Below, in pieces: positions 38,701 through 50,700 of a DNA stretch of 64,000 bases. This DNA comes from Salvator merianae (lineage: Eukaryota; Chordata; Lepidosauria; Squamata; Teiidae), in contig QVOM02000112.1 in the NCBI GenBank assembly GCA_003586115.2, positions 52,388,212 through 52,452,211 of the forward strand. Direction: 5' to 3'. Position 1 is the stretch's first letter; the number at the start of each line of letters is the position of its first letter. The notes beneath the pieces are model-generated. The model saw only the letters and a program-made list of their open reading frames with translations, searched no databases and was not told the origin of the DNA. A program made the translations under genes and the position numbers.

Positions 38701-41700
38701 TTTACCTTGAGCTTCCTTCATCATGGGTCACCATCATAAGCAGTGATCTCTGTGGGGCATTTTTGATGAAATTAATCATTGAGCCAGAAAAGTCTGTTGG
38801 AAGAAAAATAAAATAAAACAAAAACCATCACCAAACCTCCCAAACACAGTCCTCATAATTTGCTTTCTTAAAAATCTCAAGTACATCTTATTTTGTTATT
38901 GTGAACTTCGTTCTTCTATAGGAACAAAGAAGGGAAGTCTCTTGTATTACTCATTTCTTTTTCAGAAGCTTGGATTTAATAGATTTGCAAGCAGACCTCT
39001 AAGCATGGAAGAAGTTCCTTTTCGTTCCAGTAAATATTTAGAAGGAAGGAAATTTCCCTAGTTCTACTGCGGATTCCTATCAATTACGCTCCAAAGAGAT
39101 TGAGCATTTTCCTGGAAAAAAAAATGACTCAGGAGAAATAGAGAAAAGTTATCATCTACTCTTTTTGCTCTACTTTAGTAAAGAGAAAAGTAAATCTGGA
39201 TCTGATTTAAGTCAAAGGCATACTACATCAGGAAAAATAAAATCAGTGGCCTTGCTTACATTATCAAAAAAAATTATGAAAAGCCTCCTTTGTATGAGTT
39301 CCTTACAAACTGAAATGATTTGGTGAAAACATGGCATTTTCTGAATGTATCCATGTAATGTAAATATCATAAGTCACTTGCACAAAAGAAACATTGCCAC
39401 TTATTTGAAAATATTGATCTGGAATGTAGCCAGGTACTGTCAGATATCGCTGTTCCTGTGATAGGTGGTATCTTCTCATATAAAAAGTCCTGATGCCTCA
39501 TGTCTCCCAGTTTCTTTACAAGGAGTAAAAATCCTGCACCATAAAACAGTCTACAACACAAAACAAAGTTAACGAAAAACACCCTTCCCAGCCTTTCTTC
39601 CCAAGAGAGGCAAGAAAAGGATGGGTCTATCTGGCTGCTTATCTTCCACAACACACCTTCACATAAACGATAATGTTACTTTTTTGGAAGATGAGTGGCC
39701 AGATACTACTGGGATGTACCGAAGTTTTACCCCCAAACCAACAGAGGGACCTAAATTAAAACATTAAGACAATCTTACCACTAATCCACCACCTGCTGCA
39801 AAATACACTTTTCAAAGGATGCCTCGCCTGGTTGATACTTGTGCTTGGAAAATGTAGCCACCTTGCAAATTCCTCTATGGAGAAGACAAAGCAAAGGTTG
39901 CCAAGGTAGAGACCGAGTGCATAGAATGCAGTAAAAAAAATCTAATCAGGTGATTGCTTGTCCTGGGTTTCATAGGCTGCAACTATGCACACTTTTACCC
40001 AAGTGGCTATTAACTTATGTGCTTCAGAGAAGTCAGATGAAAAGAAACAATGATATGAGCTAGGGAAGTCTTGAGTCCTCTTCAAGTAGACCTTATGGAC
40101 TCTGCAGATGTTGAGAGACGGCCACAATCACTCCAACTCCTCTATTTGTTTAGGGCAGATGGAGCAAAAAGAAATCTCTTGTTCTCTATGAAAAAAGTCA
40201 CTTTTAGTCTATGGAAGGGGTCCATGTGGAACACAACTGAATCCAGAGTAAAATCACAACAACAGAAGACAGAAAAAGCAGCCAGGTTGGAAATTCCCCA
40301 CTCTGAGGCAAGTGCCAGCATGAAAGGTATTTTGGATATAAGGTGAATGGAAATGAGTGCTTTCCATGAAGGAATGTAATGTATGACAGGAGGGCAAGAG
40401 AGCTTGAAGGCTTTCAGAAAACGATGGACCAGTGGAACTGACATGAGGGGAAAGTCTGTGGAAAACTCCAGGTCAGATGAGAGGTCACATACCTGTAAAT
40501 GAATAATGCTTAAACTTAAACCTTTGCTGAAACCCACTTGCAGAAACTTCTAGCATCTGCATGATCAGAGAACTGAAGTAATCAATCTCTTTAGTTCTAC
40601 ACCAAGTTGAAGAACTTGTCTGTAAGGATCCTATCAATTGTGTTTTCTGAATAACCAAGAAACACCTTGAGATAGTAAGTCTCCGCGAACTCAACTGAAA
40701 TCAGTGTGGGTCTGAACTGAATACCTTTCACTGCATGAGATGATTCTTCTGAAGAGGAAAAGGCCTAGGCTCTCTGATGACTTTCCTCATTAAGGGGAGA
40801 ATCACTTCTGCCTTCTCTCTCATGTTCTGATGAAAGAGGATGAAAAAAGTGGACAAAGTCTTCCTGTCAATGTGCTAAGACATCAACAGCAAGGACCCTT
40901 GGCTCATGATTCTTTGAGATGTAAGGTTGCATTTCATGATTCTGACTCAATACACAGAAGTTAACCACCAGAGGGCCACATAAGGCTGTCCGTTGCTGGA
41001 ACACTTCCAGATGCAAAATCCATTCCAAAGGAGACATTGTCACTGGACTCAAAATATTTGCATGAACGTAGGTTGATCCCTGCATATGGACAGCAAATAA
41101 TGATTTAATGTGAAAAAAAAAATCTGAGGAAAGCTGCAAAGGAACCCTGTAGTAAGTTGCCACCCAGATAGATCAGGTGTCCTTGGTAGTCATGCTGTCT
41201 GTCTGAACAAGGACATGCTTCTGTGTAAGCAAGGAGAGAAAAATTGGAAGGCATTAACAACAGCCTTGAGCTCCAGATAACTGATAGAAAGTTGACTTTC
41301 CTCTTCTGATCAGAGCCCTTACACAGCCCAAGAAATCTGCTCTATAAACTGACACCCCTGGAAAGATGAAATCTATGATGACATCAGGCCAAAGAAGAGG
41401 GAGGAACAAATGAAACCCTTCTCCTGTAAATATAATGTAAGAAAATCTTATCAGAAATGACTGGAGTGGTCTGGCATAGAATCTTCCCCATGGACAGATG
41501 TTTACTACTGGAATCATCTTCCCTAAAAGAGAAGTTGTCTTGAACCTCCATGTTAGGCTTAGTAGCCAATCCTACCAAGAAGTCTATGTGTTCCCCTGAG
41601 GGGACAATCCTTTCAGCTATGGTGAAAGACTCCATAACAAACACAAAAGCATCAGGATCAGCAAGTAAAACTGTTTTCTGTCACTGTGTCAGGGGCTTCC

Positions 41701-44700
41701 TCATTTGAAAAATCCTCATTCATAATAGTCCCAAATGATACAAAAGGCTGCTCCCCTCCAGAATTAATTCACTTGAAACAAAACAAAAATCTAAAAAGAG
41801 GGGACAGTTTCCCACAAAATAGTGGAGAGGAAGTTTGCAGAACAGAACAGTAAATGAAAAACTGTGAGACACAAAGCATCAAGACTTTTTATATGAGAAG
41901 ATGCCACCAATCCCAGGAAGAGCAGTAGCTGACACAAACCAGTAGTATCTGGCCTTTCTTCTTCATAGAACAGCACCTGGCAAAATGTATATACTGCCAG
42001 CTGTCAAGAGTAAATATTATGCAGTCTTATCCAATGAAATCTGAATGCCACATACAAGAGATACAATCTTTAAACAATTAATGTAAAGTGTGATGATCCC
42101 ACCATACATGTGTTGTAGCCACATTCTTGACAAAATGAATTCTAACCAGTGAAATTCCTTGGGTGTCACAATGGCTTGCCTATATGGTGCTTGACAATAG
42201 ATACTGTTGTATATGGATACTGAATACTGGGTTACCTCTTACCTCCTTCCCACATGTCAAAAGGTTCTGCAGAGACAAGCTTTCCAGTATCATCTAAAAC
42301 AAAGAATATGCATCATTAAAAAATAAACAAACTATAGATGAATGGTTTTCCTAATAATTTCTGTGTGCTCTAAAATTAAACATTTTATTACTAATCAAAA
42401 AGTCTATAAATCTTTACCATATACTGTAGGAGTAATTCTGTATTTCAACATACAAAAAACATACATGATGGCATGTTTGATGATTTAAAGTAAAATTTAA
42501 CATGTAGGACACTAGGGCCTTTCTATACTCATCTGTAGTGTGGTCTATGGAGGGTCCAGGGGGTAACCTTCTGCACACTAGTGTGGAATTGAGGAATGCC
42601 TGCCCCTCTGTAGTACACAGCCATACTAGCTAAGATGCTCTGGAAGATTATCATTACAATTTAACTTGAAAGTCTGTAGCATCCCATATGAAGTCTGTAC
42701 TGATGTTAGATGGTCTGAAATAGAGCCATACAGAACTGCCCTCTATTTTCTGATGTACTGAAGTGTAACATGCTTTCCTCAGCTGTCTTTTAACTGTGGT
42801 GAGAAGGTATCACATCTCTGTCCAAACTTGTATCTTGAATATATATCTTACATAAAAGCAAGTGGACTTATGCAATTAGGAAGAGAAAGACCTAAGCTGG
42901 ACGCTGCAGCTCTGAGCCTATAGCCTACCCCAGGTTGATATAAGAAGTGGTTCTGACTGGGGTGAGGAGGAGAAAGACCTGGGCTGGATGCTACAGCTGT
43001 GAGTTTAATCTTTGTCATCCCCTCCCCTCAGCGGCGTAGCGAGCCGCTTTGACACCCGGGGCTACTAGCCGTTTTGACGCCCGGGGCTAGGGGCGGGGCC
43101 AGCGACTGCGCATGCGTGTGGGCGGGGCCAGCGACTGCGCATGCGTGTGGGCGGGGCCAGCGGGCGCGCATGCCCTGCTCGTCGCCCCACCCAGCGGCGG
43201 CCTTGCTCGTCGCCCCGGCCCGCCCAGGGCCGCGCTCCTCGCCCCGGCCCGCCCGGCCCCGGCCCGCCTGGCGGTGGCTGCACTCCTCGCCCCGGCCCGC
43301 CCGGCGGGGATCGCGCTCCTCGCCCCGCCCGGCGGCGGCCTCGCTCCTCGCCCCGNNNNNNNNNNNNNNNNNNNNNNNNNNNNNNNNNNNNNNNNNNNNN
43401 NNNNNNNNNNNNNNNNNNNNNNNNNNNNNNNNNNNNNNNNNNNNNNNNNNNNNNNNNNNNNNNNNNNNNNNNNNNNNNNNNNNNNNNNNNNNNNNNNNNN
43501 NNNNNNNNNNNNNNNNNNNNNNNNNNNNNNNNNNNNNNNNNNNNNNNNNNNNNNNCCGGCCCGCCCGGCGGGGATCGCGCTCCTCGCCCCGCCCGGCAGC
43601 CGCGCTCCTTGCCCCGGCCCGCCCAGACCCGCGCTCCTCGACCCCAGCCCGCCCGGCGGCGGCCGCGCTCCTCGCCCCGGCCCGCCCGGGGCCGCGCTCC
43701 TCGCCCCGGCCCGCCCAGGGCTGTTAAAGGCCGAGCTCTGGGAAGATATTTTGGGGAAATTAGTTTCTGCCCAGATATTAGACCTTTGTAGGGATCGATA
43801 TTTTGGTTCTGGTTTTAATAACGCTAAACTGACATAGGAAATGCAAATAAAGGGGAGGTAGTCCTTGAAAAGAATGGTGCATCTTTTATTATAACCCAGC
43901 AAAAAGATTGAAATCCAAAGAAATAGCCATAAACAAAGTAATTTGTTAGAATAAGCCAGTTTCATAGGTAGGATAGGTAGTTTGGCATTTGGAAAGCAAA
44001 AAGAAAAAGGCTTGGCTCCAAACTAAGTAAGGAGACCTATTTAGTGAGTTTAAAAGGGGGGGAGGGGGAGAGAAAGAGAGAGAGAGTCTGGAAGAAGCTA
44101 GCAATGCAGACTAAAGAATGTCCTCAGCACTAAGGGATAACTCTCACCATCTGTAGTCTTCTCCAGATGAAACTTCATTATGGCAAAAAGGACAATTTGG
44201 GGGAAAAGATGCATGGGTCTCTTGCAGGCAAAAATGCATGAAAAATCAGAGAATGGGATGTAGACACGGCTCCACAACCCTTACTCCTTTAGAAGCAAAA
44301 ACAGCTCTTTTGCCAAAGGGGCATAGAGAGAGATATGGAATCCCTCTTTAGTGAAATCAGCTCAAAAAGAAAGGAAAATAAAGGAAACTGCAACCAGTGA
44401 ATCAGGCAGCTCCTTGGAAAAATCTGTTCTCTCCCATTTCAGGGAGGTAAAAAAATCAGCTCTTATTGAAGGTAAAAATGGCGCTGAGATGCTTTCTTCT
44501 TTTCCTGCTCCATAATGTCTTCTCCTCCGTCCTCAGCTCCTGCTAACTCCTCTCTTCTCCTAACTTAACTTCTTAATAGAAAAACCTGAACTTTTTATAT
44601 TCTTTTTCCCAAACAGAAAAAGGAGGAAACTTATTTTAGCAGAGCAAACATGTGCTTTTTCACGTAGACAGATAGACAGATAACTACTCTGGTTGATTAG

Positions 44701-47700
44701 CTTAAATGTTGCTATTTACATTCTTAAAGAGGAGTTCTCAAGGTGTAAGTTTGAACAATGGACTAGTTTTGATGGTCAGATAATTGCCCAATCTTTTGTT
44801 AACTATTAATGCTTAATTTTCTGAGCTTCTCTGAGCAGCCAGGTTAACTTATTCAAGAGATAAGCAGAGAAAATCAGTTTCTACAGAGTCCAGGGATTCT
44901 GGTCAGATTCTGTATTTATAGTTATATTTCATAAGGTCCATATCAATTTGCATATAATAATGTCTCATGGCTACAGGGCCGCGCTCCTCGCTCCGGCCCG
45001 CTCGGCAGCGGCCTCGCTCCTCGCCCCGTCCCGTCCCGTCCCGCCCGGCGGCGGCCTCGCTCCTCACCCTGGCCCGCCCGGCGGCCGCCGCGCTCCTCTC
45101 CTCGGCCTGCCCGGCGGGGGCCTCGCTCCTCGCTCCTCGCCCCGGCCCGCCCGGGGCCTCGCCCCGACCCGCCCGGCGGCGGCCTCGATGGCCCTGCCTG
45201 CACGCATGCGCGCTCGCTGGCTCCGCCCACACGCACGCCGGCAGGCCGGGCGACGAGCCCAGCCACCGCAGGCCGCCGCGGGACAGGGCGACAAAGCGAC
45301 GAGCATGCAATGGAAGGATCCATTGGCTGGAAGTCTTAAAGGACAGAAACGTCCAGGAAGGATGGGAAATTTTGAGAAAGGAGATTGTGCCTCTAGAGGC
45401 ACAATCTCCTAACAATTCCTAAAAGAAGAAAGAATGGCAAGCATCTAAAGAGACCAGAGTGGATGAACCCTGAACTTAATAACTTGCTAAAAAGAAAAAA
45501 AGAAATGTTTAAAAAATTGAAAGAGGGGGACATATCAAAAGAAGAATATAATGCAATCTGCAGGAACTGCAGGATAAATGTCAGAAAGGCTAAAGCTAAA
45601 AATGAATTGAGGATTGCAAGAGAGGCCAAAAACAATAAAAAAGGGTTTGGGGGGTATGTCAGAAGCAAAAGAAAAGTCAAAGAAGCTATAGGACCTTTAC
45701 AGAATGAGAAGGGTGATTTGGTCAAAAACGACATTCAGAAGGCAGAACTTCTGAACTCCTATTTTGCATCTGTTTTCTCTCAGAAAGGAAATGAAACATC
45801 AGTTGGCCTTCACTGTGCTGTTGAGGGAATAAGAGAATCAAGGCTCTGTATGGACAAGGAGAAGGTGAGGGAACACTTAGCAAACTTAAATGAATTCAAG
45901 TCTCCAGGCCCAGATGAATTACATTCTAGGGTGCTGAAGGAATTAGCTGATATAATTGCTGGACCACTCATATTTGAGAACTCATGGAAAACAGGAGAAG
46001 TCCCAGAAGACTGGAGAAGGGCGAATGTTGTACCTATCTTTAAAAAAGGAAAGAAGGCTGGCCCAGGCAACTACAGGCCTGTGAGCCTGACTTCAATACC
46101 AGGCAAGATACTTGAACAAATCATTAAACAGCATATATGGGAACACTTGGATGGGAATGCAGTAATTAACCAGAGCCAACATGGATTTGTAACAAGCAAG
46201 TCATGCCAGACTAATCTCATTTCCTTTTATGACAAAATTACTGGATGGATCGATCAAGGAAAGGCTGTGGACATAGTATATCTTGATGTTAGCAAAGCAT
46301 TTGACAAGGTGTCTCATACTATACTTATTGAAAAAATGTTCAAATATGGGATTGACAGGACAACTGTTAGGTGGATTCATAACTGGCTTAGTGATCGTAC
46401 TCAAAGAGTGGTCATAAATGGCTTCACATCTGATTGGAAGACTGTCTCGAGTGGGGTACCGCAAGGCTCTGTCTTGGGCCCATTGCTGTTCAACATTTTT
46501 ATAAACGATCTGGATGAAGGTGTCGACGGGACGCTGATCAAATTTGCAGACGACACAAAGCTAGGAGGGGTTGCTAACACTAGGGAGGAGAAGGAGAGGA
46601 TTCAAAAGGATTTGGACAAGCTTGAACAGTGGGCTGAAACTAACAGAATGACATTTAACAGGGAGAAATGAAAGGTTTTACACCTAGGTAAGAAAAATGA
46701 CAATACCCAATACAGAATGGGAGAAATCTCGCTGAGCAGCAGCACATGTGAAAAGGATCTGGGTGTACTAGTAGATCATAGATTAAACATGAGTCAACAG
46801 TGTGATGCAGCTGCAAAAAAGGCAAACACCATCCTGGGGTGTATGAAGAGGAGTATAGAGTCTAGATCACGAGAAGTAATTGTCCCACTTTACTCTTCCT
46901 TGGTCAGACCTCATCTGGAGTATTGTGTCCAGTTCTGGGCGCCCCAGTTTAAAAGGGACATTGACAAACTGGAACAAGTTCAGAGAAGGGCGACCAAAAT
47001 GGTGAGCGGTCTGCAAACCATGTCCTACGAGGAACGGTTAAAGGACCTAGGAATGTTTAGCCTGCAGAAGAGAAGACTGAGAGGAGATATGATAGCTGTT
47101 TTCAAGTATCTGAAGGGCTGTCACAGTGCAGAAGGATTGGCCCTATTCTCAGTTGCACAAGAAGGAAGGACTAGAAACAATGGGATGAAACTTCAAGGGA
47201 GTAGATACAGGCTAGATATTAGGAAAAACTTTCTGACCGTAAGGGCAATCAGTCACTGGAACAGGTTACCACAGGAGGTGGTGGGCTCTCCTTCGCTGGA
47301 GATCTTCAAGGAAAGGCTGGACAGATATCTGTCTAGGATGGTGTAGTGAATCCTGCATTGAGCAGGGGGTTGGACTCAATGACCCTGGAGGTTCCTTCCA
47401 ACTCTATGATTCTATTCTATGATTCTAACTTAACCCTATATTGGGTGTTGTATAGTTTATATATTATATAACTTATTCTCTCAGTTTCCAACATATATTT
47501 GATGTTTTTATGAATTGAATAAGACTCTTTTGTTTGTTGTATTTCTATTGTAAATCATCTTGAGCACTTTGGGAAATGGTGGTATATAAATACGAAATAC
47601 AAAATGCAAATAGAAATACAAAATACAATTCATAACAGAGTATTATAACCAATAAATAATTGAACTAATTTGCTAGTTTGGGCCCCTTTAAGAATAGGGC

Positions 47701-50700
47701 CAATTTGGCCACAGTGATCCATGCTCTGGTAACCTCCAGACTAGACTGCTATAATGTGCTATTTATGGTCTGAATGCTAGAAGTAGTGCAGAATGCAGCA
47801 GCTCAACTGCCCATTAGAAGACTCTGACCCAGTGTACTACATGGAAGTCTAGAAAAAGATCTACACTGATTGCCTCCTCACTGTTGAGCCCAATTAAAGG
47901 TACTGATTCATAAGAACATAAGGAATGCCCGCTGGATTGGACCCATGGGCCCATCTAGACCAGCAATCTGTTCACACAGTGGCCAACCAACTGCACAAGA
48001 AGGCCCATCAGCAGGACATGTATTCACAGCTTGCTCTGCTTACCATCTTCTAGCAGCTGATTTTCAGAGTTTTAAGTGGCTTGGATCCCATACAGACCTG
48101 GCTGGGGATTAAGATCACAGGCAAAAGCCCTTTTTGTAGTTCTGTCACCCTCAGAGGTGGGAGAGGTGATGGCATATGAGATAAACTTTTCTGTGATGGC
48201 CCCAGTCTTTAAAATAACCTTCCAGTAAATACCAGCATTTAATGGTTATATGGTTATAGCCCCTGGTTAAAACATATCACTATATCCAGGCTTTTGATGT
48301 TTAGGTTCTTCCTAAAGATGTTCTGCTAGGGTGGGAAGATTGCATTTTATTTATGTTTTATATTGTTTTAATGATTTTAGTGAGGTTTTTACTGAACGTT
48401 ATGTGCCATCCTGGCATGAAGGGTTGGGTATAAATGCTTACACAGAAATAATAAATACATTTAAAACAAAACATTATCTGTTCAACCCAATCAATTTAAT
48501 AGTCCATCTAAAAGGCATATTATGAAAGCAGGCTACCATGCTGAAGAAATTATTAGTGCTTTCAGTACAACAGCACAATGCAAGTTACACTCTTTGTATT
48601 ACAAATTCTATGATATGAAATTTCATACGATTTAAGGGCCTGAACCCATGTAGTTCAGATATAGGCCTCTGGATCCACACATTAATATGGATCTAGGCAG
48701 CCCCACCCACCACTGGTTCTGCTCTGTTTACACGAACCAGAATGAGATCCAGATTAAGGGAGGCCTTAAACCGGATCTCTGGTAGATCGGTGGCCTGATT
48801 TGGAACATGGAGGTGTACAGAAGATATGCCTCCCATGTTTGGAACTTCCAGGGGGGGACCTTTTAGAGGCATGCCATAGCACACAGCTGAAAAGCACCCC
48901 CCCCCCCAAAGGCCCTGAGGCCAGGAACATTTGTTCCTAGCATTTGGAGGTGTGGGGGTGTGGTCGTGAAACTCATGCAAGTTTTGCAGCCACACTGTAG
49001 CCTAATCTGGATCAGTAACATCAGCGCAGATGGTGCTGATTCCACTCACAGCTCCCTATGATCAATATCAGTGAGCGGACTAATCTGGACCCACTCATAT
49101 GGATTGCTGACAGTTAAGTGTAGAAAGGGCTGAAGTGTAAGTCATTCCCAATCACACAATTTGTGCAAATGTGCGAATTTTTCACTTTAAGAATGCAAAG
49201 ATGAATGGGCTGTAAAGCAGATGCACCAGGATAAGGTTGCATAGTAAGTAAACAGGAGTCAGAGTATTTCATCTGGAAGTTCTTTTGCTCCAGTCTATCC
49301 CAGTTCAAGCTCAGCAGGTGCCATCTGCAGTGCAAGGGCTATGATGCCATTATCCCAGACCAACACCAGCAGCAATGTGAAAGTGCCTTCCCTCTTCTGT
49401 TCCACACGAAGTGCACTCTGCTGCAAGTACCACCCACCCAGTACTGCAATTGCTGTATGTCCCCATCATTCGAACATCATGTCCAGCAGCAAAGGCAGAA
49501 CTGAACAAAATAGTCTTCAAAGGTAGCATGCCTATTTATCTGTTAGGATTTCAAAAATGATCTTGGAAGCTTGCAAAAGCTTTGAAGATTGGGCTGCAGT
49601 GTTCTCTTTGTTCCAAACTATGTGCAGAAGTGCCAATGCCTGGACTGGACCAGACAACATTAGTACACTTGCAGACCTTTTCAAATAAGTCTACCAGCTA
49701 TCTGGACCCGGGAGACCTTAAGATGGTTCTGGACGAGAATGGTGCTTGCCCCATGCAGATGAAGTGTACTAGGGAGCAACTCCAGTATAACAAACAAGTG
49801 TGAAAAGGCCCTCTGCTACTATCTGGTATTTGAAATGAAGCAGTTTTATTTTTCAGACGCACTCATGTAAGGTTGTGCTTTTTACTTACAGTCCACAACT
49901 GCAATATTTATTCCTCTTCCAACATTGTTAGTTTCTTTGCTTATAAGTCTAAAATTGAAACACAAGTGTCAGTGGGAATTATGCCAAACAGGTTTTTTTC
50001 ATAACATTACTTACTATGGCCCTTCAATACAAGATAGAAGCTTAGTAGAAGATGCTGTTTGGAAATTTTAAAACCACATGGAAACTTTATAAAGTACATT
50101 TTCATAGAAAATTTAATAAAAAACAAAGTAACTTCTAACAGGAAAATATACAGAGATAGGGAACTTGCAAGTGTAATCAGACTCCAACAGCCATTTGGAG
50201 TGATTCTATGCTGTACAATAAATAGCACACAAAATCATTAAAATGATTGAAGGACAAGAAGTAGTCGTGCAGAGTTACACTTAACCCTACATAGTTCTAA
50301 AATATATCCATGTAATAATACAACTCTTTATATTCTTAGCTGCAGTTGTTGATTAAATAGGCATTGAAAGTGTGCTGGGAGTTACAAATATTCACTTTTC
50401 ACTAGGAGCTGAGTTAGAGCTTGAAGTCACAGACTGAAGGTAGAAAAGTGCATTTCTGCACTTACCATGTGTGATTCAGATCAGTTGGTCTGGATCATGT
50501 AGTCTGCTAATCCAGATCTTGATCCCTGCACTGCTTCAAAGCTCATGTAGGGTTTCGAACCACCACCACCTCCAAATTCCAATAACCAGGAATAAAATTC
50601 TAGGCCCCAGAACCTCCAGGGGACCCATCTTGGTGGTGCAACAAGGCCTCTTTATTGGACTGGAAAGCCATTATGGGTCTTCCAATCCAGATTGCACTTC

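Larger units (their letters stand above)
29471..38705. other. FAM3B intron 6: largest transposon-filled intron
   Basis: 9.2 kb with LINE relics (30060-30800, 31450-32660), an L2 copy (32667-35039) and a hAT-like element (36410-37802). The stretches 35040-36400 and 37810-38700 show nothing I can name. Confidence 0.6.
43029..45305. mobile_element. GC-rich composite element with inverted ends and internal minisatellite
   Basis: The left end CAGCGGCGTAGCGAGCCGC resembles the hAT-like family at 16376 and 36410. A left block ATGCGTGTGGGCGGGGCCAG recurs inverted at ~45200-45235, and GCTCGTCGCCC/GGGCGACGAGC are inverted too, so the right end lies near 45305. Between are tandem ~25-35 bp units around CTCCTCGCCCCGGCCCGCC. 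It is interrupted by an assembly gap and an LTR. No target duplication found. The long open frames here are GC artefacts. Confidence 0.6.
42294..49889. other. FAM3B intron 4
   Basis: 7.6 kb, mostly the GC-rich composite with LTR insertion (43029-45305), the CR1 copy (45300-47430) and LINE relics (47690-48450). 42300-43020 and 48460-49880 hold no feature I can assign; 48635-49132 may be another inverted-end relic. Confidence 0.55.

Noticed and set aside
43074..43965. Long open frames (200-290 codons) on both strands across the GC-rich array
   Set aside because: They run through 200 unresolved bases and tandem GC repeats with few possible stop codons; the Pro/Arg/Ala-rich translations are compositional.
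44903..45422. 110-170 codon open frames on both strands at the right GC block
   Set aside because: Same compositional artefact; the 3' part of one plus frame is simply the CR1 coding frame.
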